A stretch of 64,000 nt of DNA, taken from NCBI GenBank assembly GCA_003416985.1, contig QVIN01000010.1, positions 124,001 to 188,000 on the forward strand, read 5' to 3'. Origin of the DNA: Duganella sp. BJB480. Lineage in GTDB: Bacteria; Pseudomonadota; Gammaproteobacteria; Burkholderiales; Burkholderiaceae_D. Under the pieces are notes generated by a model, which had not been told where the DNA came from, searched no databases, and saw nothing but the letters and a program-made list of their open reading frames with translations. The position numbers and the translations under genes are program-made. Positions within the stretch are counted from its first letter, which is position 1; every line of letters starts with the position of its first letter. Below are positions 9,417 to 19,390 of this stretch, in pieces.

Positions 9417-11783
9417 TTAACCTTCCAGCAGTTTGGCCGCGACCTGCTGCGGCGTGAGGCCCGTGTTGGCCGCCGCCAGTTGACGTTCGCGTTCGAGATT
9501 GCGTTCCAGCTGCTGCTTGGCCGGCAGGTACTGCTTGGGCCACGCGGCGCCGGCATAGCCGATCCTGGCCGCCTCCGCCAGCGTCCACGCCGGATTGGCC
9601 AGGTGCGGGCGGCCGACCGCGCACAGGTCGGCGCGGCCGGCGGCGATGATGCCGTTGGCATGGTCGGCCTCGAAGATCGAACCGACGGCGATCGCGCCGA
9701 TGCCGGCCTCGTTGCGGATGCGGTCCGCGAACGGCGTCTGGAACATGCGGCCATAGACCGGCTTTTCCCGCTTGCTGACCTGGCCCGACGAGCAGTCGAT
9801 CATGTCGGCGCCGGCGGCCTTGAACAGGCGCGCGATCAGCACCGCGTCGTCCGGTGTGATGCCGCCTTCGACCCAGTCGTGCGCGGAGATGCGCACGCTC
9901 ATCGGCTTGTGTTGCGGCCAGGCGGCGCGCATCGCGGCGAATACGCGCAGCGGATAGCGGCAGCGGTTTTCCAGGCTGCCGCCGTATTCGTCGCCGCGCT
10001 GGTTGGTCAGCGGCGAGATGAAGGACGACAGCAGGTAGCCGTGCGCGCAGTGCAGCTCCAGCCAGTCGAAGCCCGCTTCGTCTGCCGCCAGCGTGGCGCG
10101 CACAAAGTCGGCTTCGATGCGGTCCATGTCGGCCTGCGTCATGGCGTGGGCGGTCTGCGATATGCCGGCCAGGTACTGCTGCGGCGAGGCGGAAACCAGC
10201 GGCCAGTTGCCCTTGTCCAAAGGCTGGTCGATGCCGTCCCACATGGCGCGGGTCGAGCCCTTGGCGCCGGCGTGGCCCAGTTGCAGCGCGATCCTGGCGT
10301 CGCTGTGCTGGTGGACGAAATCGACGATGCGCTTCCAGGCTTGCGTGTGCTCCGGCGCGTACATGCCGGGACAGGCCGGCGTGATGCGCGCATCGGCGGA
10401 CACGCAGGTCATTTCGGCGAACACCATCGCCGCGCCGCCCAACGCACGCGCCCCGAGGTGAGCCAGATGGTAATCGCCGGCGACGCCGTCCACGGCGGAG
10501 TATTGCGCCATCGGCGAGACGACGATGCGGTTTTTCAGCACAAGGTCGCGGACCTTGAACGGCGTGAACATCGGCGGCGCGGCCTTTGCCGGCGGCAGGC
10601 CGGCCTGCTCGCAAGCGCGGTCGGAGAACCAGCGCTCATAGTCCGCCACGTAGGCCGCATCGCGCAGGCGCAGGTTCTCGTGCGACAGGCGCTGGCTGCG
10701 CGTCAGCATCGAGTACGCAAACTGCGGCGCTTCCATCGCCGTGTAGCGCTCGACGTTTTCGAACCACTCCATCGAGTTGCGGGCCGCGCTTTGCAGCTTG
10801 ATGACCTCCACCGCCCGCACCGATTGATACGCCGCCAGCGCGGTGGCGGCGTCGGCGTGCTGGCCGAAGCATCGCGCCAGTTCGATCGCGTCCTCCAGCG
10901 CCAGCTTGGTGCCGGAGCCGATCGAATAATGCGCCGAGTGCGCGGCGTCGCCCATCAGCACCACCGGCACGTCGCCATTCCAGTGAACCCACTGGCCGCA
11001 GACGATGCGCGGGAACTTGATCCACATGCCGGAGCCGCGCAGGTGCGCGGAATTGGACATCAATCCATGGCCGTCCAGCTGCTCCGCGAACAGCTGCTCG
11101 CAATACGCGATGGACTGCTCGGCGCTCATCGCCTCCAGCCCCGCCGCGCGCCACACCGATTCCGGCGTCTCGACGATGAAGGTCGACGTGTCGCCGTCGT
11201 ACTGGTAGATGTGCGCCTGGAACCAGCCGTGCTCCGTCTGTTTGAAGGCGAAGGTGAAGGCGTCGAACTTCTTGCGCGTGCCCAGCCACACGAAGCGGCA
11301 CTGGCGCGCTTCGATCTGCGGCTGGTAGCTGTCCGCGTAGCGGGTGCGGGTGCGGCTGTTCAAGCCGTCGGAGGCGATCACCAGATCGGCGCCATAGCGG
11401 GCGGCGATCTCCTGGTCGTCCGCCACCTCGGTCTCGAACACCAGCGACACGCCCAACTCCTCGCAGCGCTGCTGCAGGATGTTGAGCAGGCGCTTGCGGC
11501 CGATGCCGCAGAAACCATGGCCGCCGGATGTGACCTTTTCGCCCTTGAAGAAGACGTCGATATCGTCCCAGTGGTTGAACGACTGCAGGATCGCGCGCGC
11601 GGTCGGCTCGTCGGAGTTCATCAGGTTGCCCAGCGTCTGGTCGGAGAACACCACGCCCCAGCCGAAGGTGTCGTAGGGACGGTTGCGCTCCACCACCGTG
11701 ATCTGGTGGGACGGGTCCTGCTTCTTCATCAACAGGCTGAAATACAGGCCGGCGGGGCCGCCGCCTATGCAAACGATATTCAT
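9417..11783 (-). CDS. 2-aminobenzoyl-CoA monooxygenase/reductase (fused FAD monooxygenase and old-yellow-enzyme domain)
   Basis: A 788-residue two-domain flavoprotein. Residues 1 to about 380 are a class A FAD monooxygenase: GGGPAGLYFSLLMKKQD at residue 7, DGLNSRTRTRY (DG motif) near 145, and VVLMGDAAHSAHYSIGSG near 285. From about 395 (PPMFTPFKVRDLVLKNRIV) an old-yellow-enzyme FMN barrel follows: SPMAQYSA, LQLGHAGAKG and HCAHGYLLSSFISP. This fusion is known from 2-aminobenzoyl-CoA monooxygenase/reductase of Azoarcus evansii and from salicylyl-CoA 5-hydroxylase annotations. It hydroxylates and then reduces the ring of the CoA thioester in the cytoplasm. The neighbouring ligase, RidA and beta-oxidation-like genes favour the 2-aminobenzoate version. 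It starts 10 bases after the ligase gene. Confidence 0.93.
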   Translation of the reverse strand: MNIVCIGGGPAGLYFSLLMKKQDPSHQITVVERNRPYDTFGWGVVFSDQTLGNLMNSDEPTARAILQSFNHWDDIDVFFKGEKVTSGGHGFCGIGRKRLLNILQQRCEELGVSLVFETEVADDQEIAARYGADLVIASDGLNSRTRTRYADSYQPQIEARQCRFVWLGTRKKFDAFTFAFKQTEHGWFQAHIYQYDGDTSTFIVETPESVWRAAGLEAMSAEQSIAYCEQLFAEQLDGHGLMSNSAHLRGSGMWIKFPRIVCGQWVHWNGDVPVVLMGDAAHSAHYSIGSGTKLALEDAIELARCFGQHADAATALAAYQSVRAVEVIKLQSAARNSMEWFENVERYTAMEAPQFAYSMLTRSQRLSHENLRLRDAAYVADYERWFSDRACEQAGLPPAKAAPPMFTPFKVRDLVLKNRIVVSPMAQYSAVDGVAGDYHLAHLGARALGGAAMVFAEMTCVSADARITPACPGMYAPEHTQAWKRIVDFVHQHSDARIALQLGHAGAKGSTRAMWDGIDQPLDKGNWPLVSASPQQYLAGISQTAHAMTQADMDRIEADFVRATLAADEAGFDWLELHCAHGYLLSSFISPLTNQRGDEYGGSLENRCRYPLRVFAAMRAAWPQHKPMSVRISAHDWVEGGITPDDAVLIARLFKAAGADMIDCSSGQVSKREKPVYGRMFQTPFADRIRNEAGIGAIAVGSIFEADHANGIIAAGRADLCAVGRPHLANPAWTLAEAARIGYAGAAWPKQYLPAKQQLERNLERERQLAAANTGLTPQQVAAKLLEG

Positions 11784-11793
11784 GCGGTTCTCT

Positions 11794-13437
11794 TTATTCG
11801 ATCCGTAGTTTGAAGCGCTGCAGCTTTCCGGTTTCGGTGCGCGGCAGCGCCGTCAGGTAGCGGATGGCGCGCGGATACTTGTACGGCGCGATCTGCCCTT
11901 TGACGAACTCCTGCAACTGCGCCGTCATTTCCTCCGACGCCTCGTGGCCCGGCTTGAGCACCACATGCGCCTCGACGATCTGTCCGCGCTCCTCGTCCGC
12001 CCGCCCGATCACGCCGCATTCGGCCACTGCGGGATGGCGCAGCAGCGCGTCCTCCACCTCCGGGCCGGCGATGTTGTAGCCGGCCGAGATGATCATGTCA
12101 TCGGTGCGCGAGCGATAGTAGAAATAGCCGTCGGCGTCCATCTCGTAGGCGTCGCCGGTGAGGTTCCAGCCATTGAGCACGTAGTCGCGCTGACGCTCGT
12201 CGGCCAGGTAGCGGCAGCCGGTCGGCCCCTTCACCGCCAGCCTGCCGATCACGCCCGGCCCGACCGGGTTGCCGTCGTGGTCGAGAATGCAGGCCTGGTA
12301 GCCGGGCACCGGCTTGCCGGTGGCGCCGGGCCGTATCTGGTCGCCCGAGGCGGAGATGAAGATGTGCAGCAGCTCCGTCGCGCCTATGCCGTCTATCATC
12401 GCCAGCCCGGTGGCCTGGCGCCAGCTCTCGCGCGTGGCCAGCGGCAGCGCCTCGCCGGCGGAGACGGACTTGCGCAGGCTGGCGATCTCGTACTTGCCGG
12501 CCAGCGGCGCCATCTGCCGGTAGAAGGTCGGCGCCGTGAAACACACGGTGGCGCGGTATTTGTCGATCGCCTGAAGCAGCGTTTCCGGCGTCAGCTTTTC
12601 CAGCAGCACGGCCGTCGCCCCCACCCGCATCGGGAACAGCAGCAGGCCACCGAGGCCGAAGGTAAAGGCCAGCGGCGGCGTGCCGATGAAAATGTCGTCG
12701 GACTGCGATCCCAGCACCGAGCGCGGGAAGCAGTCGCAGATCGCCATCACGTCGCGATGGAAATGCATGGTCCCTTTCGGGACGCCGGTGGTGCCGGAGG
12801 TGAAGCTGATCAGGCACACGTCGTCGGACGCCGTGTCCACCGCGTCGAAGCTGGCCGGCTGCCGCGCCATCAGCGCCTCCAGGGCGCCGTCGGCGGCGCC
12901 GAACCACAGCGTCTTCGCCTTCACGGCGGCGGGCAGGTCCACCGCTTCCATTTCGGCGCGCAGGCTGTCGGCGCACAGCACGGCGTTGATCTCGGCCTTG
13001 GCGGCGATGGTGCCCAGTTCGCGCGCGCGCAGCAGCGGCATGGTGGGCACGGCGATGCAGCCGGCCTTGAGCACCGCCAGGATGCAAGCCGCCATCATCG
13101 GATTGTTCGCGCCGCGCAGCAGCACGCGGTTGCCCGCCTCCAGCCCGAGCGGGCCGCGCAGCACGTGGGCGATGCGGTCGACCTGCTCCTGCAATTGGGT
13201 GTACGTCCAGCTGAGGTGTTCGCCGCGGACGGCGACGTGGCCGGCCGCGCCGCAGGCCAGCGCGCCGTCGAACAGCGCCGCCACGCAATTGAGGCGCGGC
13301 GGGTATTGCAGCTCGGGCAGGTCGAAGCGCAGCTCGGGCCACAACGCCGGCGGCGGCAGGTGTTCGCGCGCGAAGCGGTCGGTGTGCGCGCTGTCGTTGC
13401 TGGTGACTGAGGTGCTGCTGACTGAGGTGCTGGTCAT
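11794..13437 (-). CDS. benzoate-CoA ligase family enzyme, probable 2-aminobenzoate-CoA ligase
   Basis: A 547-residue adenylate-forming enzyme. The phosphate-binding motif SFTSGTTGVPKGTMHF, the adenine motif DGIGATELLHIF, and LTGDAYEMDADGYFYY with RTDDMI and GYNIAGPEVEDAL are all present. The C-terminal catalytic Lys lies in PRTETGKLQRFKL. The reaction converts an aromatic acid, ATP and CoA to the aryl-CoA, AMP and PPi, the entry step of the pathway. The ATG at 13437 is chosen because AGGG lies five bases upstream. A GTG at 13479 would add 14 residues, rich in Ser/Thr, outside the family fold. It is the first gene of the operon, so the promoter should lie just above 13437. Confidence 0.93.
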   Translation of the reverse strand: MTSTSVSSTSVTSNDSAHTDRFAREHLPPPALWPELRFDLPELQYPPRLNCVAALFDGALACGAAGHVAVRGEHLSWTYTQLQEQVDRIAHVLRGPLGLEAGNRVLLRGANNPMMAACILAVLKAGCIAVPTMPLLRARELGTIAAKAEINAVLCADSLRAEMEAVDLPAAVKAKTLWFGAADGALEALMARQPASFDAVDTASDDVCLISFTSGTTGVPKGTMHFHRDVMAICDCFPRSVLGSQSDDIFIGTPPLAFTFGLGGLLLFPMRVGATAVLLEKLTPETLLQAIDKYRATVCFTAPTFYRQMAPLAGKYEIASLRKSVSAGEALPLATRESWRQATGLAMIDGIGATELLHIFISASGDQIRPGATGKPVPGYQACILDHDGNPVGPGVIGRLAVKGPTGCRYLADERQRDYVLNGWNLTGDAYEMDADGYFYYRSRTDDMIISAGYNIAGPEVEDALLRHPAVAECGVIGRADEERGQIVEAHVVLKPGHEASEEMTAQLQEFVKGQIAPYKYPRAIRYLTALPRTETGKLQRFKLRIE

Positions 13438-13488
13438 GGTCGCCCTGAAGTTGGAGGTCGTTCGGTAGCCGCTGCTCACGCAGCAGGT

Positions 13489-13517
13489 ACTTTAAACCTA
13501 AACTATATCGGCATCAA
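13489..13517 (-). promoter_or_regulatory. candidate promoter of the 2-aminobenzoate operon
   Basis: Read on the minus strand, TTGATG (13512-13517) and TAAAGT (13489-13494) are separated by 17 bases. That leaves a leader of about 45 bases before the ligase ATG. The spacer is AT-rich (TATAGTTTAGG) and would be a natural place for the operon's MarR protein to bind. The gap to the response regulator gene is small, and no other promoter-like pair was seen. Confidence 0.45.
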
Positions 13518-13527
13518 GTGCTATCGC

Positions 13528-14244
13528 TCAGGCGGCGCCGCTCTGCCGTATCAGGCCGGATTGATGGATCACGGCGCGCACCACGTCGGCCAGCACGGCC
13601 TGCACCGCCTCGTTGGACAGCTTGCCGGGCGCGAGGCTCTTCAGCACGGCGGCCGCGCCGTCCAGCCCCAATGTGACGCAGCCGGCGTGCAGGCGTTCGA
13701 CGCGCGCCTGCGCCTCCTGCTGCTGCCCCTTGGCCAGCAGGGCTTCCAGGTCGCCGGTGGCGACGGTCAGCTGGTTCTGGAATCCGCTCAGGTAAACCAG
13801 CAGGCGCTCGGCGTTGATGCCCAGCCGGCGCAGGGTGGCGGCGGGATCTTCCGCGTGGTGGTCGTAGCCGCTGGCCGCCTGGTCGAGGAAATTGACCAGG
13901 TGGACCCGGACCTGCTCGGCCTGGAACGGCTTGACGATGTAGCCGGCCGCGCCGGCGTTGGTGGCTTCCTGCACGGTGTCCTTGTCGTTGGCCGACGTCA
14001 CCAGCACGAAGGGCATGGTGTTCAGTTCCGCATGCCCCTTCACGCGCTGGAGCAGCTCCATGCCGGACAGGCGCGGCATGCGCAGGTCGCAGAAGCAGAT
14101 CGCAGGACGCAAGCCGTCTTCCAGCTGCCGCCAGGCGTCCGCGCCGTCTTCCGCTTCGACGATATCGAATTTGCCGCAGCTGTCGATCAGGTGCATCAAC
14201 ACCATGCGCGAGACGACGTCGTCGTCGACTACCAAAACTTTCAT
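13528..14244 (-). CDS. response regulator with REC domain and helical C-terminal domain
   Basis: A 238-residue protein. Residues 1-120 are a REC domain with the acidic pair in VVDDDVVSR, the phospho-acceptor Asp in CFCDLRMPRLSG, a Thr/Ser switch in LVTSAND and Lys in YIVKPFQ. Residues about 125-238 are helical (RLGINAERLLVYL; ARVERLHAGCVTLG), with no DNA-binding or enzyme domain recognised. The position of LHAGCVTLG recalls a degenerate Hpt helix in which His aligns with a phosphotransfer site. It lies 125 bases downstream of the hybrid kinase and on the same strand, so the two probably form one phosphorelay. Output is likely by protein-protein contact. Confidence 0.88.
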   Translation of the reverse strand: MKVLVVDDDVVSRMVLMHLIDSCGKFDIVEAEDGADAWRQLEDGLRPAICFCDLRMPRLSGMELLQRVKGHAELNTMPFVLVTSANDKDTVQEATNAGAAGYIVKPFQAEQVRVHLVNFLDQAASGYDHHAEDPAATLRRLGINAERLLVYLSGFQNQLTVATGDLEALLAKGQQQEAQARVERLHAGCVTLGLDGAAAVLKSLAPGKLSNEAVQAVLADVVRAVIHQSGLIRQSGAA

Positions 14245-14369
14245 GAGACTCCCTGTGCCCTTAACGACTACTTTAGTGTGACCTCAGTACGGCACTTAGC
14301 AGCGATATTACATGAAAAACAGGGGTAATATGTCCTGGACATCGAAGGATTTGTGCGAATGACGTCAGC

Positions 14370-17300
14370 TTACGAAGTGCTAGCCGCGCCGGCGCGCGCC
14401 AGCAAGGCGCGCAACTGGGGCAGGGCTTCGGCGATGCGCGCCCAGTTGCCATGGTCGGCGTCGAGTTCCAGTTCGCCGCACAGGGCCTGCAGTTCCTGCT
14501 CCTCCAGATAGCCGGCGCTGCCCTTCATGCCGTGCAGCAGGCGGCTGGCGGTATCGGCGTCGGCCTGTTCGACGGCACGCTCCAGGTCCGCCAGCCGCAG
14601 CGGCGCGTCCTGCAGGAAGGCGCCGCGCAGGCGCAGTTTCAGGTCGCTGCCGCCGCTGTGCTGCGCCAGCCGGGCCGGCTCCTCCGGGCCCGGCGCCACG
14701 CCGAACATCGCATCGAGTTCCGGCGTGCCTTGCGCCGGATCGTGGCGCGGCTCCATGCGCGGCAGCTGGAAGCCCCGCTGCAGCTGGCGTTCGATGGCGC
14801 GGCTCAACTGGAAGTGCAGCTTGTCCTCGTCGATCGGCTTGGTGAGGAAGTCGTCCATGCCGGAGGCCAGGTAGCGGCTGCGGTCCTCCTCGCTGGCGTT
14901 GGCGGTCAGCGCGATGATCATCAGTTCCTGGTCGCGCACCGGCATCGCCTCGGTGCCGCCGGAGCGGATCATGCGGGTGGCGCTGGCGCCGTCCATCTCC
15001 GGCATGCGGCCGTCCATCAAGATCAAGTCGTAGCGCGTGAGCGAGCAGGCCTTGACGGCCAGCGCGCCGTTGGCCGCGATGTCGACCTTGTGGCCCAGGT
15101 CCTCCAGCATCATGCGGATGATGATCTGGTTGGTCGGGAAGTCCTCCGCGCACAGCACCTTGAGCTGGTGGCTGTGCGGCTCGCGCGGCACGTGCGGCAC
15201 CAGCGGCGGCGGCACGCCGTTCGCCAGCGGCAGTTCGAACGAGAACACGCTGCCCTCGCCCGGCGCGCTGACGGCGTTGATGCCGCCGCCCATCAGCTCG
15301 ACCAGCTGGCGGCAGATCGCCAGTCCCAGGCCGGTGCCGCCGTAGCGGCGCGTGGTGGAGGCGTCGGCCTGCTCGAACTGCTGGAACAGGCGCGGGATAG
15401 CGGCCGCCTCGATGCCGATGCCGGTGTCGGCGACGCTGAAGCGGATGCGGTTGAGCGCTCCCTTGTAGCCGGCGCGGGCGCGCGCGTCGTCCTCCTGCGG
15501 CACGCGCTCCACGCGCATGCGCACCGACCCGTGCTCGGTGAACTTGAAGGCGTTGCCGACCAGGTTGACCAGCACCTGGCGCAGGCGCGTCGGATCGCCG
15601 ACGACGAACTGCGGCAGGCCCTCGCCGAACTCCAGGCTGAATTCCACGCTGTGCGCGGCGGCCTGCTCCTCGAACAGGCTGACCACGTTCTCCACCGCCG
15701 CCGACAGCGAGAAGTCGATGTTCTCGATGGTCAGCTTGCCCGCTTCGATCTTCGAGAAGTCCAGCAGGTCGTTGATGATCGACAGCAGCGACTGCGCGCT
15801 GGCCTGGCCGCGCAGGATCTGCTCGCGCGTGCCGACCGCCAGCCGGCTGTCGCGCAGCGCGAAGTTCAGCATGCCGATCACGCCGGCCAGCGGGGTACGC
15901 ATCTCGTGGCTCATATTGGCCAGGAATTCGGACTTCTGGCGGGTGGCGTCTTCCGCCTTCTGCTTGGCCAGGCGCAGGCGCTCGTCATTCTCCTGCAAGG
16001 CGCGGTTGGCCAGCGCCAGCTCCTCGGTGTGCAGGCGCACCTGGCGCTCCTGCTGCAGCAACTGGGCCTGGGTCTGGCGCAGTTCCTGCAGCGTTTCCTC
16101 CAGCTGCTGATAGGCGCGCGCGTTTTCCAGGCCGGCGGCGGCGTGCGAGGCCAGCGTTTGCAGCATGTCCATGTGCACCTGCTGGTAGCAGTTCTTCTCG
16201 ACGCTCTGCACGCACAGCAGGCCGACCACCTTGTCGTTGGCCACCAGCGGCGCGTACATCATCGACTGCGCCACGGCGGCCGGCGCCCCGTCCTCGCGCA
16301 CGCAGGTCACCAGCATGTCCAGGCCCGATTCATCCATGTAGTCGCGGTATTCGGCCTGGAAGTCGTTGATGAACACCGGCTTGCGCTGCCTCAGGCACCA
16401 CACCGCCAGCTGGTTGGGCTGGTCCAGGGGGCGCTGGTAGGGCAAGGTGCGCACACCGGCGTCGATGGCGAAGGGGAAGTCGATCACGCCCTCGTCCTCG
16501 CGCACGAAGCCGATGCCGAAGATCTGCGCGTCCATCAGGTGGTGCACGTGGCGGTACAGCGTGCGCATGGAGGTTTCCATGTCCAGCGTGGCGCTCATCT
16601 CGCGACCCAGTTCGCTCAGCACCGAGATGTTGCGGTGCGCCTGTTCCACGTTCTCCTTCTGCCGCTCGACCTCCACCTTTTGCCGCTCGGTGTCGACGCG
16701 GCGCTGCTCGGCCTCGGCGCGCTGGGCCTCGGCCTCCAGGCGGCGCTGTTCCAGTTCGCGCTTCTGCTGTTGCAGCAGCAGGTTCTTTTGCTCGACTTCC
16801 GCCGTGCGCGAGCCGACCAGCTCCTCCAGCCGCTGCTGCTGGTGGTGCAGGCTGCGCACGCGCGCGTGATAGGCGGCCCAGGCGGCGCCGGCCAACGCCA
16901 CGCCCAACAGGCCGCGGAACCACCAGGTCTTCCAGAACGGCGGCAGGATGGTGATCTCCAGCGTGGCCGCGTTGTCGTTCCAGATGCCGTCCTTGTTGGC
17001 GGCCTTGACGCGGAAGGTGTACTGGCCGGGATCGAGGTTGGTGTAGGTGGCGAAGCGCTTGGTGGAATCGGTGACCACCCAGTCCTCGTCGAAGCCCTGC
17101 AGCTGGTAGGCGAAGCGGTTGCGCTGCGGCGCCGCGTAGTGCAGCGCCGCGAACTCCAGCGAGAACACGGAGTCGGCCTCCAGCAGCGTCAGCGCGCTGG
17201 TGTGCTCGATCGCCACCTTCAGCACGTCGGGATGGTCGCCCTGCCCCGGCTTGAGCGACTTGTTAAAGATCTGGAAGTCGGTGATGGCGACGGCCGGCGC

Positions 17301-19355
17301 CACGCTGTTCTCGCGCACCTCCGGCGGCGCGAACGCGGTGATGCCGTTGAAGCCGCCGAAGTACAGCGTGCCGTCCGGCGTGCGCAGCGCGGAGCCGTCG
17401 AAGTAGGCGCCTTCGATGGTGCCGTCGGCGCCGCCGTAGTTGCGCACCAGTCCCGTCTCGGTGTTCAGGCGCGACAGGCCGCTGTTGGTGCTCAGCCAGA
17501 GGTTGCCCGCGTCGTCCGGCAGGATGGAGGCGATGGCGTCGTCGGCGATGCCGTCCTTGCGCAGGTAGCGGCGGAAGCGGATGGCGCCGTCGGCCGCCAC
17601 CTCCATCTTGTTCAGGCCCGCCGCCGTGCCGACCCAGATGGTGCCGCGCCCGTCCTCGTACAGGTAGTGGACCTCGTCGTGACTGAGGCTGAACGGGTCG
17701 GCCGGGTCGCGCCGGAAGTGGCGGAACTTGCCGCTCTTGCGGTCCAGCAGATCGAGGCCGTTGAAGGTGCCCACCCACAGCTGGCCCTTGCGGTCCTCCA
17801 GGATGGGCCGCACCACGTTGTCGGCCAGGCTGCTGCTGTCGGACGGATCGTGGCGGAAGGTATGCACGTCCATGGTCTGCGGGTCGAGCCGGTGCAGGCC
17901 GCCGCGCGAGGCGATCCACAGGATGCCGCCGCGGTCGCCGACGATGTTGCGGATGGTGTCGCTGGCCGGGTCGCCGCGCACGAAGGACAGCGCCTTGATC
18001 GCGCCGCTCGCCACGTCCAGGTGGTTGACGCCGGCCCGCCCGCCTATCCACATATTGCCGTTCTTCTCGCGCCACAGCGCTGTGACCTGGTCGTCGCTCA
18101 AGCTGTTGGCGCGCAGCGGATCGTGGCGCCACACCTTGCCCTCGCCGCTGACCGGATCGTACAGATTCAGGCCGCCGCTGCTGCCCAGCCACAGCTGGCC
18201 GCGCGCCTCGGCGACGATGGCGCGCACCTTGTTGTCCGACAGGGTGTTGGGGATGTCGGCCTGGCGCACGATGCGGGCGAAGCCGCCGCTGCCCAGGTCC
18301 ACGCGGCTGGCGCCGTCGTTCCAGGTGCCGACCCAGAAGGTGCCGACACGGTCGCGGAACAGCGCCGAAATCTGGTTGTCCGCCACGCTGTGGCTGTCGC
18401 TGAATTGATGTAGATACTGTACCAGCCGGTTCTCCGCCGGCAGCCAGCGCAGCAGGCCGTCGGCCTGGGTGCCGACCCAGACGTTGGTCTCGGCGTCGAC
18501 GTACAGCGTGGTGACGCTCATGCCCGGCTTCATGCCCTCGTGCGCGCCGAGGCGGCGGCGCTGCGGCTCCTTGCCCAGCAAACGCCATTGTTCCAGGCCG
18601 CCCAGCGTGCCCACCCACAGCGTCTGCGCGCTGTCGACCTGCAGCGCCAGCACGGCGTTGAATTTGCTGTCGCCGTGGGCGTCGATGGTGAAGTGCTGGA
18701 AGCGCGCCTCGCCCGGCGCCAGCATATCGAGGCCGGTGGCGGTGGCCACCCACAGGCGGCCGGCGGCGTCCAGCGCCAGCGCGTTGACCTGGTCGTTGGC
18801 CAGGCTGCCGGCATCGGCCGGATCGTGGTGCCAGCTGGTGAAGCGCTGGGTGGCCGGGTTGAAGTGATGCAGGCCGTCGGCGCTGGCCAGCCACAGGCCG
18901 CCCTCGCCGTCGTCGGCGATGGCGCGCACGTGGCGGTTGCCGTTGCCGCGCTGCGCCGATTCGTGCGGCAGGAAATGGGTGAAGGTCTTGGTGGTGGGCT
19001 CGTAGCGATCCAGGCCGCCGTCGGTGCCCACCCACAGCTGGCCGGCGCGGTCCAGGTGCAGCACGCGCACCCAGTTGTCGACCAGGCTGCGCGGGTCGGA
19101 GACGGCGCTCTTGTAGGTGACGGTGCGGTAGCCGTCGAAGCGGGTCAGGCCGGCCTGGGTGCCCAGCCAGACGAAGCCCTGCTTGTCCTGGGCGATGGCC
19201 AGCACCGATTCCTGCGCCAGCCCGTGTTCGACGCTGAGCTGCTCGAAGCGCAGCGTGCGCGGCGGGGCGCCGGCCCATGCGGCGGCCGCGCCCAGGCCCC
19301 ACAACAGCAGGACGGGCAGCAGCAAGCGGCTACAGAGGCGTGTCAAAAACAGCAA
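14370..19355 (-). CDS. hybrid sensor histidine kinase with periplasmic beta-propeller (Reg_prop/Y_Y_Y), GAF, HisKA, REC and Hpt
   Basis: A 1661-residue sensor. A signal peptide (LLLPVLLLWGLGAAAAWA) is followed by about 14 two-component-type propeller repeats (forms such as LWVGTDGGLDRYEP and LWLGSSGGLNLYDP) over residues about 30-680, and a Y_Y_Y domain ending in YTFRVKAANKDG. A membrane segment lies near 810-830. A coiled coil rich in Gln/Glu/Arg follows, then a GAF domain about 900-1060. HisKA has NMSHEMRTPLAG (His near 1149), with HATPase NLVGNAFKFTEHG, REC with LILMDGRMPEMDG (Asp near 1445), and a C-terminal Hpt LLHGMKGSAGYL. No ATG fits. TTG at 19355 has GGGAG four bases upstream and starts the signal peptide. 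Propeller sensors of this type often detect glycans; the ligand here is unknown. It is 35 bases downstream of the patatin gene. Confidence 0.9.
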   Translation of the reverse strand: MLFLTRLCSRLLLPVLLLWGLGAAAAWAGAPPRTLRFEQLSVEHGLAQESVLAIAQDKQGFVWLGTQAGLTRFDGYRTVTYKSAVSDPRSLVDNWVRVLHLDRAGQLWVGTDGGLDRYEPTTKTFTHFLPHESAQRGNGNRHVRAIADDGEGGLWLASADGLHHFNPATQRFTSWHHDPADAGSLANDQVNALALDAAGRLWVATATGLDMLAPGEARFQHFTIDAHGDSKFNAVLALQVDSAQTLWVGTLGGLEQWRLLGKEPQRRRLGAHEGMKPGMSVTTLYVDAETNVWVGTQADGLLRWLPAENRLVQYLHQFSDSHSVADNQISALFRDRVGTFWVGTWNDGASRVDLGSGGFARIVRQADIPNTLSDNKVRAIVAEARGQLWLGSSGGLNLYDPVSGEGKVWRHDPLRANSLSDDQVTALWREKNGNMWIGGRAGVNHLDVASGAIKALSFVRGDPASDTIRNIVGDRGGILWIASRGGLHRLDPQTMDVHTFRHDPSDSSSLADNVVRPILEDRKGQLWVGTFNGLDLLDRKSGKFRHFRRDPADPFSLSHDEVHYLYEDGRGTIWVGTAAGLNKMEVAADGAIRFRRYLRKDGIADDAIASILPDDAGNLWLSTNSGLSRLNTETGLVRNYGGADGTIEGAYFDGSALRTPDGTLYFGGFNGITAFAPPEVRENSVAPAVAITDFQIFNKSLKPGQGDHPDVLKVAIEHTSALTLLEADSVFSLEFAALHYAAPQRNRFAYQLQGFDEDWVVTDSTKRFATYTNLDPGQYTFRVKAANKDGIWNDNAATLEITILPPFWKTWWFRGLLGVALAGAAWAAYHARVRSLHHQQQRLEELVGSRTAEVEQKNLLLQQQKRELEQRRLEAEAQRAEAEQRRVDTERQKVEVERQKENVEQAHRNISVLSELGREMSATLDMETSMRTLYRHVHHLMDAQIFGIGFVREDEGVIDFPFAIDAGVRTLPYQRPLDQPNQLAVWCLRQRKPVFINDFQAEYRDYMDESGLDMLVTCVREDGAPAAVAQSMMYAPLVANDKVVGLLCVQSVEKNCYQQVHMDMLQTLASHAAAGLENARAYQQLEETLQELRQTQAQLLQQERQVRLHTEELALANRALQENDERLRLAKQKAEDATRQKSEFLANMSHEMRTPLAGVIGMLNFALRDSRLAVGTREQILRGQASAQSLLSIINDLLDFSKIEAGKLTIENIDFSLSAAVENVVSLFEEQAAAHSVEFSLEFGEGLPQFVVGDPTRLRQVLVNLVGNAFKFTEHGSVRMRVERVPQEDDARARAGYKGALNRIRFSVADTGIGIEAAAIPRLFQQFEQADASTTRRYGGTGLGLAICRQLVELMGGGINAVSAPGEGSVFSFELPLANGVPPPLVPHVPREPHSHQLKVLCAEDFPTNQIIIRMMLEDLGHKVDIAANGALAVKACSLTRYDLILMDGRMPEMDGASATRMIRSGGTEAMPVRDQELMIIALTANASEEDRSRYLASGMDDFLTKPIDEDKLHFQLSRAIERQLQRGFQLPRMEPRHDPAQGTPELDAMFGVAPGPEEPARLAQHSGGSDLKLRLRGAFLQDAPLRLADLERAVEQADADTASRLLHGMKGSAGYLEEQELQALCGELELDADHGNWARIAEALPQLRALLARAGAASTS

Positions 19356-19390
19356 AAAACTCCCGTCGGTCAGGTATCCATGCGCAGAAT

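Noticed and set aside
14451..18413. Very long plus-strand open frame (about 1320 codons) opposite the hybrid kinase
   Set aside because: It is antisense to a gene with clear domains, has biased composition rich in Ala/Arg/Gln/His, and no family motifs. High GC makes such frames common.
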